Source of the DNA: Candidatus Defluviibacterium haderslevense
GTDB taxonomy: Bacteria; Bacteroidota; Bacteroidia; Chitinophagales; Saprospiraceae
Direction: 5' to 3'
Assembly: GCA_016712225.1 (NCBI GenBank)
Contig: JADJRL010000003.1
Coordinates: forward strand, 2,803,501 to 2,867,500
DNA: 64,000 bases
Shown here: one piece after another, positions 54,501 to 58,794 of the stretch
Layout of the letters: each line of letters starts with the position of its first letter
How positions within the stretch are numbered: the stretch's first letter is position 1
Notes under the pieces: generated by a model
Databases searched by the model: none
What the model saw: only the letters and a program-made list of their open reading frames with translations
What the model was told of the DNA's origin: nothing
Program-made: the position numbers and the translations under genes

Positions 54501-55452
54501 GGATGTTACACCACCGGATATTGTATGTAAAAACATTAATATCATATTGCCATCAAGTAAAGTAAAAACAATTACAGCTGATAGTGTACTTTCAAAAATC
54601 AAGGACAATTGTGGAATATTAATTAAAACGGTAACTCCAAATACATTCAATTGTGCGAGTACAAAAAATACAAATGTGACGGTTACAATTACTGATGTTA
54701 ACGGTAATAGCTCAACTTGTACAGCAAAAGTTACCATCACAAATGATGCGGATGGTGATGGTATATATGATCCTTGCGATAATTGTAAAAATGTGAGTAA
54801 TCCAAATCAAGAAGATGAAGATTGTGATGGAGTAGGGAATGCGTGCGATGTTTGTCCTAAGGGTGACGATTCTGTGGATAACAACAATGATGGACTTCCG
54901 GATTGTAAATATCCACCACCATTTGCTTCCATTTTAGCAAGTTGGAAATGCGGAACTAAACCACAAAAAGTTTATATCGCGACAGTTGATGCGAATAATG
55001 TTTGTACGAAGACTTGTGTCTTGTATACTACTTTAACAAATCCTATGCCTGCTAAAAAATCTTTAGGACCTTGTATTGCTTGTGGTCATAATTTGGTTGA
55101 TGGGTCTAATCAAGGTGAGATAAAATTATCATATTCTGAAGATAGACTTCTGAATGAGATTGATGCTACAGATCCTGATCAATTTATTCCTGAATCAGAT
55201 TGGGATTTTACGATTTATCCAAATCCAAATAGTGGAGAGTTTGAAGTCTATTTTGAAAATCCAGTAGAAGAAGGATATCTAAAAGTTTATAATTTATTGG
55301 AACAAGAAGTGTGGAGTCATGAGATTACTTCTGTCACTTCGAATGTTAAAATAAACAAGAGCGAGTTTAAGTTTTCTGCTGCAGGAATCTACAGAGTTGT
55401 GTTTATGACAAAAGAAGCTAAAAAGATACATACATTGCTTCTTATTTATTGA
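33589..55452 (+). CDS. Giant secreted repeat protein (7287 residues): SBBP, GEVED, about 55 Cys-rich repeats, HYR-like domains, T9SS type A
   Basis: A very large surface or secreted protein, probably an adhesin or extracellular fibre. Order by residue: long signal segment 1-47; DUF7948-like region about 70-300 (RFMENKGQVKNPNV); SBBP propeller about 300-820; GEVED domain about 827-990; eight Cys-rich repeats about 997-1660; HYR-like domains with two jelly-roll-like inserts about 1661-2445; 47 more repeats about 2446-6457; HYR-like and a third insert about 6457-7045; thrombospondin-3-like calcium loops about 7054-7106 (DADGDGIYDPCDNC); type A sorting domain about 7206-7287 (YPNPNSGEF). The later part of each repeat (CGGSTTVTWTYTSSC) resembles HYR domains. 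The frame is unbroken for 21.9 kb. Function inferred from architecture. Confidence 0.93.
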   Translation: MKKSYMYHTSAAAKFFTKDLLSWSLNGLKYLTCLVFLFPFNSNLHSQGIPQEKAPVSMEEQVRKTLKENGQTLRFMENKGQVKNPNVLYYFNGKQGSVYIERNKIRFIAQEYVKMEDESFKFDSLTNALPEVNNVLKSLHTFTLEMDGANPLPNLKLGDSFGTRYNFFQDLNPKNWVSGVHAAKDLTLEEIYPGIGLRLYSTKDGALEFDWIMKPGADYEQIKLKFTGQDNLKIDKDGGLTVGLRFSDVKFNIPESYQVTENGKIPVKMTFKENKDNIISFHTKSKLDAQYPLIIDPTLNWGTFMDDDSGTFDEYLYAIQIDTLDGVIYCAGATNKNITINVNPNDTVSYEADGWRNVITWPTGGGNGGGQNTGESVAIVYRVNSSGTLLMDLTLYGPSTITNEQDVNAHCLALSPNRVFIGGFTEVDVPMAGTPFDNTRSSTDGFVAVFNRALDTLIYASYIGGTGADGRGVTTIKATTDTTYTIGFTATSDLPHTAPRYFSGTNFVDTTFGGGSDLYIARFNNINQLYWGNFVGAGGTDFINDLELFSNERVAFCGTIGTGDITETNSAAAKRAGGNTSLDGVIGVLKADGTGFNYLDQIGGNNADRINDVEIIQDTLYFTGDVSSGFPVTTGTYDASQNGNTDAVLGKVFSGGTTGYRATFYGSGFADIGNGLKLVTSNACDGSGESFLLLWGTVGGTGLPTLNIGSEPFYDATFNGGGQDMFFAGFTSNLNTLTYGTYVGGNQADYLGDTGNPRGANHLSVIGSDIFVGTTSHSPNTGGGLVQPVIVPVSGQGHGFDSTKTNTTNDSHVLFSIGVSNIFIEDFSDAPATYGAPKHLIDCDRLRIGLLVDSEVGAVPSTFARTDDTTGVDDEDGIVVPPSFAFGGPQTISVDVINITNTTGKVATLYAWIDLSGDGMFQATEFTSVTVANGFMGTKTLTWSNISIVSNVSEHYMRIRLTTNNLSDNGLTINVDERSFLSATDGEVEDYRCVELNCPQPSVQPGCLTQAQVDAIYNNWVTRGSGGGGCIGNLSHTNPGPPNKCGGTVTVTYTYTSTCEPLVSTCSSTLTVADSNLVIQCPVNKTEAACQTQAAIDAAFNAWLATGIIVQGCSPRMISNDNTGAPDKCGGTKTVTFTATATCGTTQTCSATFTVSSTTVVLTCPANVTKPACYTQAQIDTAFTNWLATVSVTGGCNTLITNNNNGAPLACVGGTKTVTFTVTSSCEANKTCSATFTVPAATSVVLTCPTNTTEASCQTQAAIDGKFTTWLATVTSSGGCNVAITNNNNGAPDKCGGTKTVTFTATSSCEGNKTCSATFTVTTAPAVVLTCPANVSEPVCQLQDTINARFNRWLLTATKSGGCNAVLTNNNTGAPDACTGGTATVTFTVTSTCEANKTCSATFAVEGAAPVMLTCPTNKTEVSCQTQDSINARFTRWLATATVTGGCNNGLSNNNTGAPDKCGGTKTVIFTVDVTCGADLTCSATFTVTAAPAVVLTCPTNQTEPVCQRQDSIDARFNRWLATATKTGGCDAVLTNNNTGAPNACTGGTKTVTFTVTSSCEANKTCSATFTVTPALPIVLTCPINQTEVPCQTQDSINARFTRWLATVSTTGGCNVATTNNNNGAPNRCGGSKTVTFTVTSSCEANKTCSAVFTVTTDTAPVVTGMLDTLFVNGCNISDLPPPVTTVMELEDMGVTITDCTPDANLIVSSTETNSGTCPIVISRIYNVTDVCNNTSVNIPQIIQIDDTTRPTFTAPMDITIYTDSECTYNADTSITGDVTNEDDNCSSELEATFADSLVNGACEGSKLIYRKWSLIDSCLNKAPDQTQLITVLDTLIPTFTAPPDITIYKSPDIPDTATIANYDFNKGSSYATLCPILFTDIESEVDNSSNPFLTTIGTPSGSLAYSVNANAGRALKVTNSSSPGFWRFDLKGNSIPKGKQFGVYIQAYRNGTGSATTLELEYSTNGTSWTNFRSKALTLGTWVQDTATIPNVSNPDSLFVRVAYSGGSGVGTSDLYIDNFQVRSIVCCTFEASPFVTGDVTDEMDNCSTGLLATFCDSISVEPCDGSNVITRTWSLVDSCGNAAEDQVQIITISDTTRPTFTIPNDTTIYKGSAISDTNTLVNYDFNRGRSYLALAPRLYFGIGSKIDTSSNMFKIDTGTVTGNLAFTNNPIAGRSLCTDSSHLTGHWQFNIGGPTMPLCTNFMVYCQAFMKDSASADTMRYEYSLDNITWTRFDSTMLAHRTWIQDTATVPINVLTDSLYLRITYKGAMGAGPKQLRIDNFQLRAFVNYDSCGYDASPDITGWPTNVMDNCDSLPTLRYTDSITVGSCPDEMIIHRTWTVTDDCDNSNSGVQIIMAIDTTGPIITCPDDVTVTCEESTSADSLGYATAYDNCSDTIAMIVFSDSVVIRTCPVDQLIYRKWTATDSCGNESSCIQLISVEPIPGPFLICPNDTTLSACQAEVDAAFDAWLMTASFSGGCNASMSNNSMGAPSECGGSVTVTFTVDSDCGDPVTCSASFTVTDSPVILTCANDTTVAACLTQSAVDAAFNDWLARTSFTGGCSATLTNNNSGPPPICGGTKTVTFTVTSSCSPVQTCSATFTVTASPAVVFTCATNKTEAACQTQAAIDASFAAWLLTTTATGGCNGSLTTSPTTPMAPNACGGSTTVTWTYTSSCAPLTTTCSATFTVTASPAVVFTCATNKTEAACQTQAAIDASFAAWLLTTTASGGCNGALTTSPTTPMAPDKCGGSTTVTWTYTSSCAPTTTTCSATFTVTASPAVVFTCATNKTEAACQTQAAIDASFATWLTTTTATGGCNGSLTTSPTTPMAPDKCGGSTTVTWTYTSSCAPTTTTCSATFTVTASPAVVFTCATDKTEAACQTQAAIDASFATWLTTTTASGGCNGLLTKSPTTPVAPDKCGGSTTVTWTYTSSCAPTTTTCSATFTVTASPAVVFTCATSKTEAACQTQAAIDASFAAWLLTTTATGGCNGMLTTSPSNPMAPNACGGSTTVTWTYTSSCAPTTTTCTATFTVDPSPPVVFTCATNKTEAACQTQAAIDASFAAWLLTTTASGGCNGMLTTSPTTPMAPDKCGGVTTVTWTYTSSCAPTTTSCTATFTVDPSPPVVFNCATSKTEAACQTQAAIDASFAAWLLTTTASGGCNGMLTTSPTTPTPPDKCGGVTTVTWTYTSSCAPTTTTCTATFTVDPAPPVVLTCATNKTEAACQTQAAIDASFAAWLLTTTATGGCNGLLTKSPTNPVAPDKCGGSTTVTWTYTSSCAPTSTTCTATFTVDPAPPVVLTCATSKTEAACQTQAAIDASFAAWLLTTTATGGCNGMLTTSPTTPMAPDKCGGSTTVTWTYTSSCTPMTTTCTATFTVDPSPPVVFTCATSKTEAACQTQAAIDASFAAWLLTTTATGGCNGMLTTSPSNPMAPDACGGSTTVTWTYTSSCAPTTTTCTATFTVDPSPPVVFTCATNKTEAACQTQAAIDASFAAWLLTTTASGGCNGMLTTSPTTPMAPDKCGGVTTVTWTYTSSCAPTTTSCTATFTVDPSPPVVFNCATSKTEAACQTQAAIDASFAAWLLTTTASGGCNGMLTTSPTTPTPPDKCGGVTTVTWTYTSSCAPTTTTCTATFTVDPSPPVVLTCATNKTEAACQTQAAIDASFAAWLLTTTATGGCNGLLTKSPTNPVAPDKCGGSTTVTWTYTSSCAPTSTTCTATFTVDPAPPVVLTCATSKTEAACQTQAAIDASFAAWLLTTTATGGCNGMLTTSPTTPMAPDKCGGSTTVTWTYTSSCTPMTTTCTATFTVDPSPPVVFTCATSKTEAACQTQAAIDASFAAWLLTTTATGGCNGMLTTSPSNPMAPNACGGNTTVTWTYTSSCAPTTTTCTATFTVDPSPPVVFTCATNKTEAACQTQAAIDASFAAWLLTTTASGGCNGMLTTSPTTPMAPDKCGGVTTVTWTYTSSCAPTTTSCTATFTVDPSPPVVFNCATSKTEAACQTQAAIDASFAAWLLTTTASGGCNGMLTTSPTTPTPPDKCGGVTTVTWTYTSSCAPTTTTCTATFTVDPSPPVVLTCATNKTEAACQTQAAIDASFAAWLLTTTATGGCNGLLTKSPTNPVAPDKCGGSTTVTWTYTSSCAPTSTTCTATFTVDPAPPVVLTCATSKTEAACQTQVAIDASFAAWLLTTTATGGCNGMLTTSPTTPMAPDKCGGSTTVTWTYTSSCTPMTTTCTATFTVDPSPPVVFTCATSKTEAACQTQAAIDASFAAWLLTTTATGGCNGMLTTSPSNPMAPDACGGSTTVTWTYTSSCAPTTTTCTATFTVDPSPPVVFTCATNKTEAACQTQAAIDASFAAWLLTTTATGGCNGMMTTSPSNPMAPDACGGSTTVTWTYTSSCAPTTTSCTATFTVDPSPPVVFNCATSKTEAACQTQGAIDASFAAWLLTTTASGGCNGMLTTSPTTPTPPDKCGGVTTVTWTYTSSCAPTTTTCTATFTVDPSPPVVLTCATNKTEAACQTQAAIDASFAAWLLTTTATGGCNGLLTKSPTNPVAPDKCGGSTTVTWTYTSSCAPTSTTCTATFTVDPAPPVVLTCATSKTEAACQTQAAIDASFAAWLLTTTATGGCNGLLTKSPNNPVAPDKCGGSTTVTWTYTSSCAPTSTTCTATFTVDPSPPVVLTCATSKTEAACQTQAAIDASFASWLLTTTATGGCNGMLTTSPSNPVAPDKCGGSTTVTWTYTSSCAPTTTTCTATFTVDPSPPVVFTCATSKTEAACQTQAAIDASFAAWLLTTTATGGCNGMMTTSPSNPMAPDACGGSTTVTWTYTSSCAPTTTSCTATFTVNPSPPVVFNCATSKTEAACQTQAAIDASFAAWLLTTTASGGCNGLLTTSPTTPTPPDKCGGVTTVTWTYTSSCAPTTTSCTATFTVDPSPPVVFTCASNKTEAACQTQAAIDASFAAWLLTTTASGGCNGLLTKSPTNPVAPDKCGGSTTVTWTYTSSCAPTTTTCTATFTVDPAPPVVLTCAPNKTEAACQTQAAIDASFAAWLLTTTATGGCNGLLTKSPVTPVAPDKCGGSTTVTWTYTSSCTPTSTTCSATFTVTAAPTVVLTCAVNKTEAACQTQAAIDASFAAWLLTTTATGGCNGLLTKSPTNPIAPDKCGGSTTVTWTYTSSCAPTTTTCSATFTVTASPPVVLTCATNKTEAACQTQAAINASFATWLTTTTATGGCNGLLTTSPATPIAPDKCGGSTTVTWTYTSSCAPTTTTCSATFTVNPSPPVVFTCATSKTEAACQTQAAINSSFAAWLLTTTASGGCNGSLTTSPATPVAPNACGGSTTVTWTYTSSCAPFTTSCSATFTVTASPPVVFNCAVNKTEAACQTQAAIDASFAAWLLTTTASGGCNGLLTTSPTTPTAPNACGGSTTVTWTYTSSCAPTTTTCSATFTVTASPAVVFTCATNKTEAACQTQAAIDASFAAWLLTTTASGGCNGLLTKSPATPVAPDKCGGSTTVTWTYTSSCAPTTTTCSATFTVTAAPAVVLTCATNKTEAACQTQAAIDASFAAWLLTTTATGGCNGLLTKSPTTPVAPDKCGGSTTVTWTYTSSCAPTTTTCSATFTVTASPAVVLTCATNKTEAACQTQAAIDASFAAWLATTTATGGCNGLLTKSPTTPVAPDKCGGSTTVTWTYTSSCAPTTTTCSATFTVTASPPVNFTCAVNKTEVACQTQAAINASFTAWLATTTANGGCNGLLTTIPANPTAPDKCGGSITVTWNYTSSCAPTSTTCSATFTVSPSPPVNFTCAVNKTEAACQTQAVIDASFAAWLLTTTANGGCNGLLTTSPATPMAPSRCGGSTTVTWTYTSSCAPTTTTCSATFTVTASSAVVLNCASNKTEVACQSQSVIDASFAAWLLTTTTSGGCNPLLSNNNSGAPSACGGSKTVIFTVTSSCEPDKTCSAVFTVNSSPVVLNCPANVTENACQSQSAIDTKFNTWLTTVTTSGGCNASLSNNNTGAPSACGGVVTVTFTVTSSCEPNKTCTATFTVNSSPVVLTCPVNTTEAACQTQAVIDNKFSIWLATVTTSGGCNPSLSNNNTGAPNSCTGGSTTVTFTVTSSCEPNKTCTASFTVSSNPPLIINCPNNTTEAACQTQASINAKFNTWLASATIIGGCNASISNDNTGAPDACTGGTKTVTFTVSSSCQASVTCSASFTVTAAPAVVFTCANNVTESACQTQAQIDNKFNIWLASGSLSGGCNATILNNNNGAPSFCGGTKTVIFTVTSSCEPNITCSATFTVSNTTAVALTCPSNKTEGSCLSQASIDSSYNAWLLTATTTGGCNPLLTNNSTGAPNSCGGTKTVVFTVTSSCEPNVTCSATFSVTAPPAVVLTCPVNTTVTSCQSQASIDSLFAVWLATASATGGCNASLSNNNSGAPPECGGSRVVTFTVTSKCETNKNCTAMFTVSNFPPPVITCPNPITVNCNVSTLPPVTGTATASDACGGIAVITYSDQVNLGDCPGNYSITRTWTATDKCNNFDVCNQLITVIDTTKPNFTLPPNITLYTGVIPSGVKTIVNYDFNTGTSYNNLRPKLYTGITSKVDTSSNMYMTTTGVISGNLAFTPNTLAGKALKVNDSQLPGIWRFNVGGNNLPLFNNFSVYVQARKNGVGSANTLLMDYSTDGSNWTNFSSTALTTGTWIQCTSPINGLAFPSQLFIRVRYTGGTNPQTKELYIDNFQIKGTRLADSCAYEDLPSLTGYPTNVNHPCDANPIVEYTDSISGGTCINDTKVTRTWYVTDFCGNSSSGTGKQIITVKDTTGPVITCPGNGSTFQRKADTMLCYYTVIGNEFDPFAKDACSDSVTLSNNVNFTSSLNSEQLRVGLHNIVWTATDVCGNVSRCTVVVNVFEREPPVARCKKITINLDTLGLKTITANDIDNGSTDNCAIKTKTLNRYTYTCDDIPWRIVKLTVTDSSGLMSMCSDTLFVKDVTPPDIVCKNINIILPSSKVKTITADSVLSKIKDNCGILIKTVTPNTFNCASTKNTNVTVTITDVNGNSSTCTAKVTITNDADGDGIYDPCDNCKNVSNPNQEDEDCDGVGNACDVCPKGDDSVDNNNDGLPDCKYPPPFASILASWKCGTKPQKVYIATVDANNVCTKTCVLYTTLTNPMPAKKSLGPCIACGHNLVDGSNQGEIKLSYSEDRLLNEIDATDPDQFIPESDWDFTIYPNPNSGEFEVYFENPVEEGYLKVYNLLEQEVWSHEITSVTSNVKINKSEFKFSAAGIYRVVFMTKEAKKIHTLLLIY
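36583..38570 (+). repeat. First repeat block of the giant gene (eight diverged units)
   Basis: Eight units of about 80-84 residues with six cysteines each, in the older NNNxGAP form (GGCNxxxTNNNNGAPxxCGGTKTVTFTVTSSC, shown here in outline). DNA identity between units is low, unlike the central block, so these look like the ancestral type. Units 49-55 at the far end (51217-52960) have the same form, so the young amplified core is inserted between two old flanks. Confidence 0.85.
41413..51216 (+). repeat. 38 tandem in-frame units of exactly 258 bp (86 residues)
   Basis: Unit starts checked at 41413, 42445, 43735, 48379 and 51217 (first base after the block) all fall on multiples of 258 bases, so there is no net indel in 9804 bases. 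Each unit starts VV(F/L)(T/N)CA, continues KTEAACQTQAAID, then GGCNG, a TSPxxPxAPxxCGG segment, SSCxP and CxATFTV, with six fixed cysteines. Positions that vary are mostly the residues around TSP/KSP, the A/S in TATGG or TASGG, and TAS/DPS before the next unit. Confidence 0.95.
42445..48894 (+). repeat. Higher-order repeat: five copies of a 1290-bp (five-unit) block
   Basis: Units 15-39 of the core follow an A-B-C-D-E order five times, starting at 42445, 43735, 45025, 46315 and 47605. Unit marks are A: SPSNPMAP; B: MAPDKCGGV; C: TPPDKCGGV; D: LLTKSPTNPV; E: SSCTP. Copies 1-3 keep the full order. Copy 4 has an A-like B and a D-like E. Copy 5 is more diverged but still recognisable. Many segments of over 100 bases are identical between copies. 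Confidence 0.92.
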
Positions 55453-55467
55453 TAAGAATTAAGTTAG

Positions 55468-55505
55468 AAAAAAAAGCTACACTGTAATGGTGTAGCTTTT
55501 TTTTT
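55468..55505 (+). terminator. Intrinsic terminator after the giant gene
   Basis: Stem gctacac/gtgtagc (55476-55482 and 55490-55496) with a 7-base loop, preceded by eight A and followed by nine T. It starts 16 bases after the stop and is symmetrical, so it could work on both strands. Confidence 0.9.
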
Positions 55506-56013
55506 GTATATTAATGCTTGGTGATGCATGAAATTGACAAGTTAAGCCATCACATCTATAAGTCGAGCAACCGGGCTTGATACCTCGGTGGTACCTCGAG
55601 GGTGGATCGACCGTAGATACTTGCTTACGAGTTGTACTTTATTTTTTACTCTTGTTCATTTGGAAATACTTATTTCAGAAATCAAATCAATTTTTTCGAA
55701 ATAAATAAAAATGATTGAATTCTTAAAGCAGCATTTTGATGACAAGCAAGGTCATTACATAAAGTACTTGTGTCGGAATGGTTTAAAAAATTGGATTTTA
55801 GTATTTTTATCATATTATTTTAATATAAATTATAAAAGAATTGGCTATTGACTAGTAATATTTTATTTGTTTAGGTTATTGAAAAGTGGTAACTTTTATT
55901 CAATAATTGTTGAAAGAAATTTATTTCGTGACTTACACCTTCATTATGGAGTTTACTCAATACTTCATACTAATAATTTAGACAATTCAAGAATTTGGAA
56001 AAATGGACAAAAT
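55506..56013. other. Gap after the giant gene
   Basis: No gene is seen. A GC-richer patch at 55560-55630 contains the near-duplicate gatacctcgg/ggtacctcga and looks unlike its surroundings, but forms no feature I can name. The reading frame of the next gene is open from 55867 (TTG), but that extension lacks a signal peptide. Confidence 0.4.
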
Positions 56014-57498
56014 ATGGTATTTTTAAAACTCAGTAAATTTTATTTAGGGCTTTGTATATTGAGTCTTATACTTACTAATAGTCCAATATCTTCACAAAAC
56101 AAATATGATAATAATTGGATAATAGGATATGGGGCTAATGATGTTCATACTTTATTTAATTTTAATAACGATAGCTTGTCTATATCAACAATTATTTCTG
56201 ATATGGACATGGATCAAAATATTGCAATTAGTACAGAATCAGGAAAATTAATATTTTATTCAAATGGTTGTAAAATTTATGACAATAATAATAAACTACT
56301 TATTAATGGTAGGGATTTAGTACCAAATTCCAGGCTTTGTGAGAACGAGTCCAGTTTTAACATAGCACAGAGCTCATTAATTATTCCTATTACAGACACA
56401 AAATATTACCTAATTAATCCTGATTTTAAGATTTTAATTTCGCCAGAAGATACTGCAATTGGAGCTTCAACCATATTTTATCATTCAGTTGAATTTGATT
56501 CTATAAATAGTAATGGTAAAATTACTTCTAAAACAAATATCGTAATTGAAGGCAGATTCACAGCGCTAGGTAATGCAATGGTAAAACATGCAAATGGAAA
56601 GGATTGGTGGCTCTTATTTCCATGTATTGATTCAAATTGTATAAATATTGTTCTCTTTTCTGAGAATACATTTACAAATTATGGAAAGCATTGTTTTGAT
56701 TTGCCATATTCATTGAGTGCAGGGCTTGGTGCTACTAAGTTTAGTCAAAATGGAAATAAATTTGCTATTAGTAATGTTATTTCTGGTTTAACCCTTTTTG
56801 ATTTTCAAAGATGCACTGGTAAATTGACTTTCAAAGATCATATTAAATTACACAGTGAAAGTTTGACTTCATCCGAATGTGAGTTTTCCCCTAACTCTAA
56901 ATACTTATATTTGTTTAATCAGAGTAAATGTTGGCAGTTAGATATTACAACTCCAAAATTAGAAGACTCAATTGAACTAGTTGCAGAATGGGATGGAGCA
57001 ATTAAAAATACAAGATTCCATGGTGGTCAAATTGGACCAGATGGGAAAATTTATGTGTCTTCTCCAGGAACATCAACCTATTACCATGTTATTGAATCAC
57101 CTAATTTAAAAGGGACATTATGTAATTTTCATCAACGAGTTATACTTCTACCAACCTACAATTTTTGGTATTTACCAAGCTATCCAAATTATAATTTAGG
57201 AGTTGATACCACATTATGCGATACATTAATTAATTCCATATCTAATTTAGATAAGACAGATGAAATGATTATTTCCCCCAATCCAACTTCTGAAAATATA
57301 GTATTTGAAATGAAAAATGAAATGCAAAATATTGTCATCGAAATTTATAATTTATTTGGAAAAAGACTTATCACTAAAAAACTAAATTGGCCACAAGATA
57401 TTATTAATATTAATGATTATCCTGATGGCATTTATTTTATTAGTTTAATCAATAATGGAAATAAATACTTCTCAAAAAAAATAATTAAAGTACATTAA
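56014..57498 (+). CDS. Secreted propeller-like protein, T9SS cargo
   Basis: A 494-residue protein if started at the ATG 56014, which opens a proper signal peptide (MVFLKLSKFYLGLCILSLIL ... SSQ). The frame is open further upstream to 55867 (TTG), but those 49 residues are polar and I reject them. The body has blade-like repeats (NWIIGYGANDVHTLFNF, GKLIFYSNGCKIYDNNN, HANGKDWWLLFPC, CEFSPNSKYLYLF, GPDGKIYVSSPG) also seen at the N-terminus of the 1235-residue protein downstream, so the two are related. A type A sorting domain (ISPNPTSENIVFE ... DGIYFISL) ends it. Confidence 0.82.
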   Translation: MVFLKLSKFYLGLCILSLILTNSPISSQNKYDNNWIIGYGANDVHTLFNFNNDSLSISTIISDMDMDQNIAISTESGKLIFYSNGCKIYDNNNKLLINGRDLVPNSRLCENESSFNIAQSSLIIPITDTKYYLINPDFKILISPEDTAIGASTIFYHSVEFDSINSNGKITSKTNIVIEGRFTALGNAMVKHANGKDWWLLFPCIDSNCINIVLFSENTFTNYGKHCFDLPYSLSAGLGATKFSQNGNKFAISNVISGLTLFDFQRCTGKLTFKDHIKLHSESLTSSECEFSPNSKYLYLFNQSKCWQLDITTPKLEDSIELVAEWDGAIKNTRFHGGQIGPDGKIYVSSPGTSTYYHVIESPNLKGTLCNFHQRVILLPTYNFWYLPSYPNYNLGVDTTLCDTLINSISNLDKTDEMIISPNPTSENIVFEMKNEMQNIVIEIYNLFGKRLITKKLNWPQDIININDYPDGIYFISLINNGNKYFSKKIIKVH

Positions 57499-57636
57499 TA
57501 TAATAAATTAAATATTTCTTATTTAAAAACCACAAATACTATTGAAAATAAAAATGTTAACGATTGATAATAATATTTTTAATTATGGTGTAAACGGTGT
57601 CCGTAAGTCTAAGTTAGATTAAAGTGAGTCTTTATT

Positions 57637-58392
57637 ATGATTAAATTAATAATTAAATTTATTGGATTAATAGTTATAAGTTTTTTGAATATTAGTTTCT
57701 CTGAATGTCAAGAATTATCAGTTGGCTATGGACTTATATATACAGCAACATATCAGTCTGTAAGAATGGTTGAAAGTAAATCTGATTTTATGAATTCTGA
57801 TGCCATTTATTATTATACATATGAACATTATCTGAAAAATAGTAAATTTAGTTTGTCAGGAACATTTATTAAGTTTAAAGGAGAGACTAATATAAAATTT
57901 AGGGAGGGTAGTGTTCTTCATGGCGACAATTCTCTCATAGGAGTTGGGTTTTCGGGAGTAAATGTATCTCGATTTGACATTGGATTTAATTACAACGTAA
58001 TGCCAAAAAGATTTATGTACTATTTTAAACCATTTGTAATTGTTGGTATACAAACTTCCAAAAAAACAGGAGTTGAAATTTATAGTGAAATTTTTCAAAT
58101 AAATGGTCCAGAATATTTTGAACTAGAACCAGTTACATCAATATCCTATAACAAAACACATCTGGTTCCATCATTAGGATTTAGGACAGGAATTTTATTA
58201 TTTCACAGAATCGATTTGTTTTTATACATCCAAGGAGCTTATGGGTTTAAATCCTATCAAAATCTATATTTTAAATATGCATTTAAAGGCGTTACACAAA
58301 AGACAGCTGTATTTGAATCTAGAGGGACAGGATTATTTTGTAATCTAGGAATCGGGTATCGTTTTGCCAAATTAATAAGGAATAGAAATTGA
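57637..58392 (+). CDS. Predicted outer-membrane beta-barrel protein
   Basis: A 251-residue protein with a signal peptide (IKFIGLIVISFLNISFSECQ). Alternating strands follow (ELSVGYGLIYTATYQ, KFSLSGTFIKFKG, RFDIGFNYNVMPKRFMYYFKPFVIVGI, HLVPSLGFRTGIL, IDLFLYIQGAYGF, GLFCNLGIGYRF), which fits a small outer-membrane barrel. No family is recognised. It lies 138 bases after the propeller gene on the same strand and could be part of the same surface system. Confidence 0.7.
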   Translation: MIKLIIKFIGLIVISFLNISFSECQELSVGYGLIYTATYQSVRMVESKSDFMNSDAIYYYTYEHYLKNSKFSLSGTFIKFKGETNIKFREGSVLHGDNSLIGVGFSGVNVSRFDIGFNYNVMPKRFMYYFKPFVIVGIQTSKKTGVEIYSEIFQINGPEYFELEPVTSISYNKTHLVPSLGFRTGILLFHRIDLFLYIQGAYGFKSYQNLYFKYAFKGVTQKTAVFESRGTGLFCNLGIGYRFAKLIRNRN

Positions 58393-58403
58393 TCGTGTTT
58401 TAC

Positions 58404-58585
58404 ATTAACCAATTTTATAATCGTTGGGAAAATCTCATGTTTGAATCAAGGAACAAAAATTTAGGCTGGAATGGTAAATAAGATGGAGTGTAAATGAATT
58501 CAGGAGTTTATGTGTATGTTTTGGAATATGAACTGCACATTATGGATAGGAAATTGAGAGGGGGGATATGACTTTGATTAGGTAA
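58404..58585 (+). pseudogene. Decayed C-terminal type B T9SS sorting domain
   Basis: Translation from 58404 reads INQFYNRWENLMFES, then GWNGK followed by stop (58479-58481), DGV, stop (58491-58493), MNSGVYVYVLEYELH, and after a frame change DMTLIR ending at 58585. This is the standard end of a type B (gliding-associated, CHU_C-like) sorting domain (YNRWG, GWDG, GVYVYxxEYE, GDxTLIR), broken by two stops and one frameshift. The protein it once ended is not visible upstream. Confidence 0.8.
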
Positions 58586-58770
58586 TTAAAATATTGATTA
58601 TGTATAATGTCATTGTACTAAAAAGTCTAATTGGTTTCCCGGCATTCATAGGTTCTAAATAAATTTTGTAATAAGGAAGATTAATGAAATCCACTTATTT
58701 CTGAGATTTTTTCATTTCTAAATTTAAGCATAGTTATAAAAGGAATATTTTTAATTAAAGCTTGTAGTCT

Positions 58771-58778
58771 TATCTTTG
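58771..58778 (+). promoter_or_regulatory. Putative -7 box for the 1235-residue gene
   Basis: TATCTTTG ends 16 bases before the TTG start at 58795, the same short spacing as seen at the M49 and GlxA-type genes, and supports the TTG start. Confidence 0.45.
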
Positions 58779-58794
58779 TTTAAAATACTTTAAA

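Noticed and set aside
55560..55630. Possible tRNA or structured RNA in a GC-rich patch
   Set aside because: No cloverleaf, T-loop motif or stable long stem could be built by eye.
55867..56013. TTG-started N-terminal extension of the propeller gene
   Set aside because: The extension is polar and would bury the signal peptide that begins at the ATG 56014.
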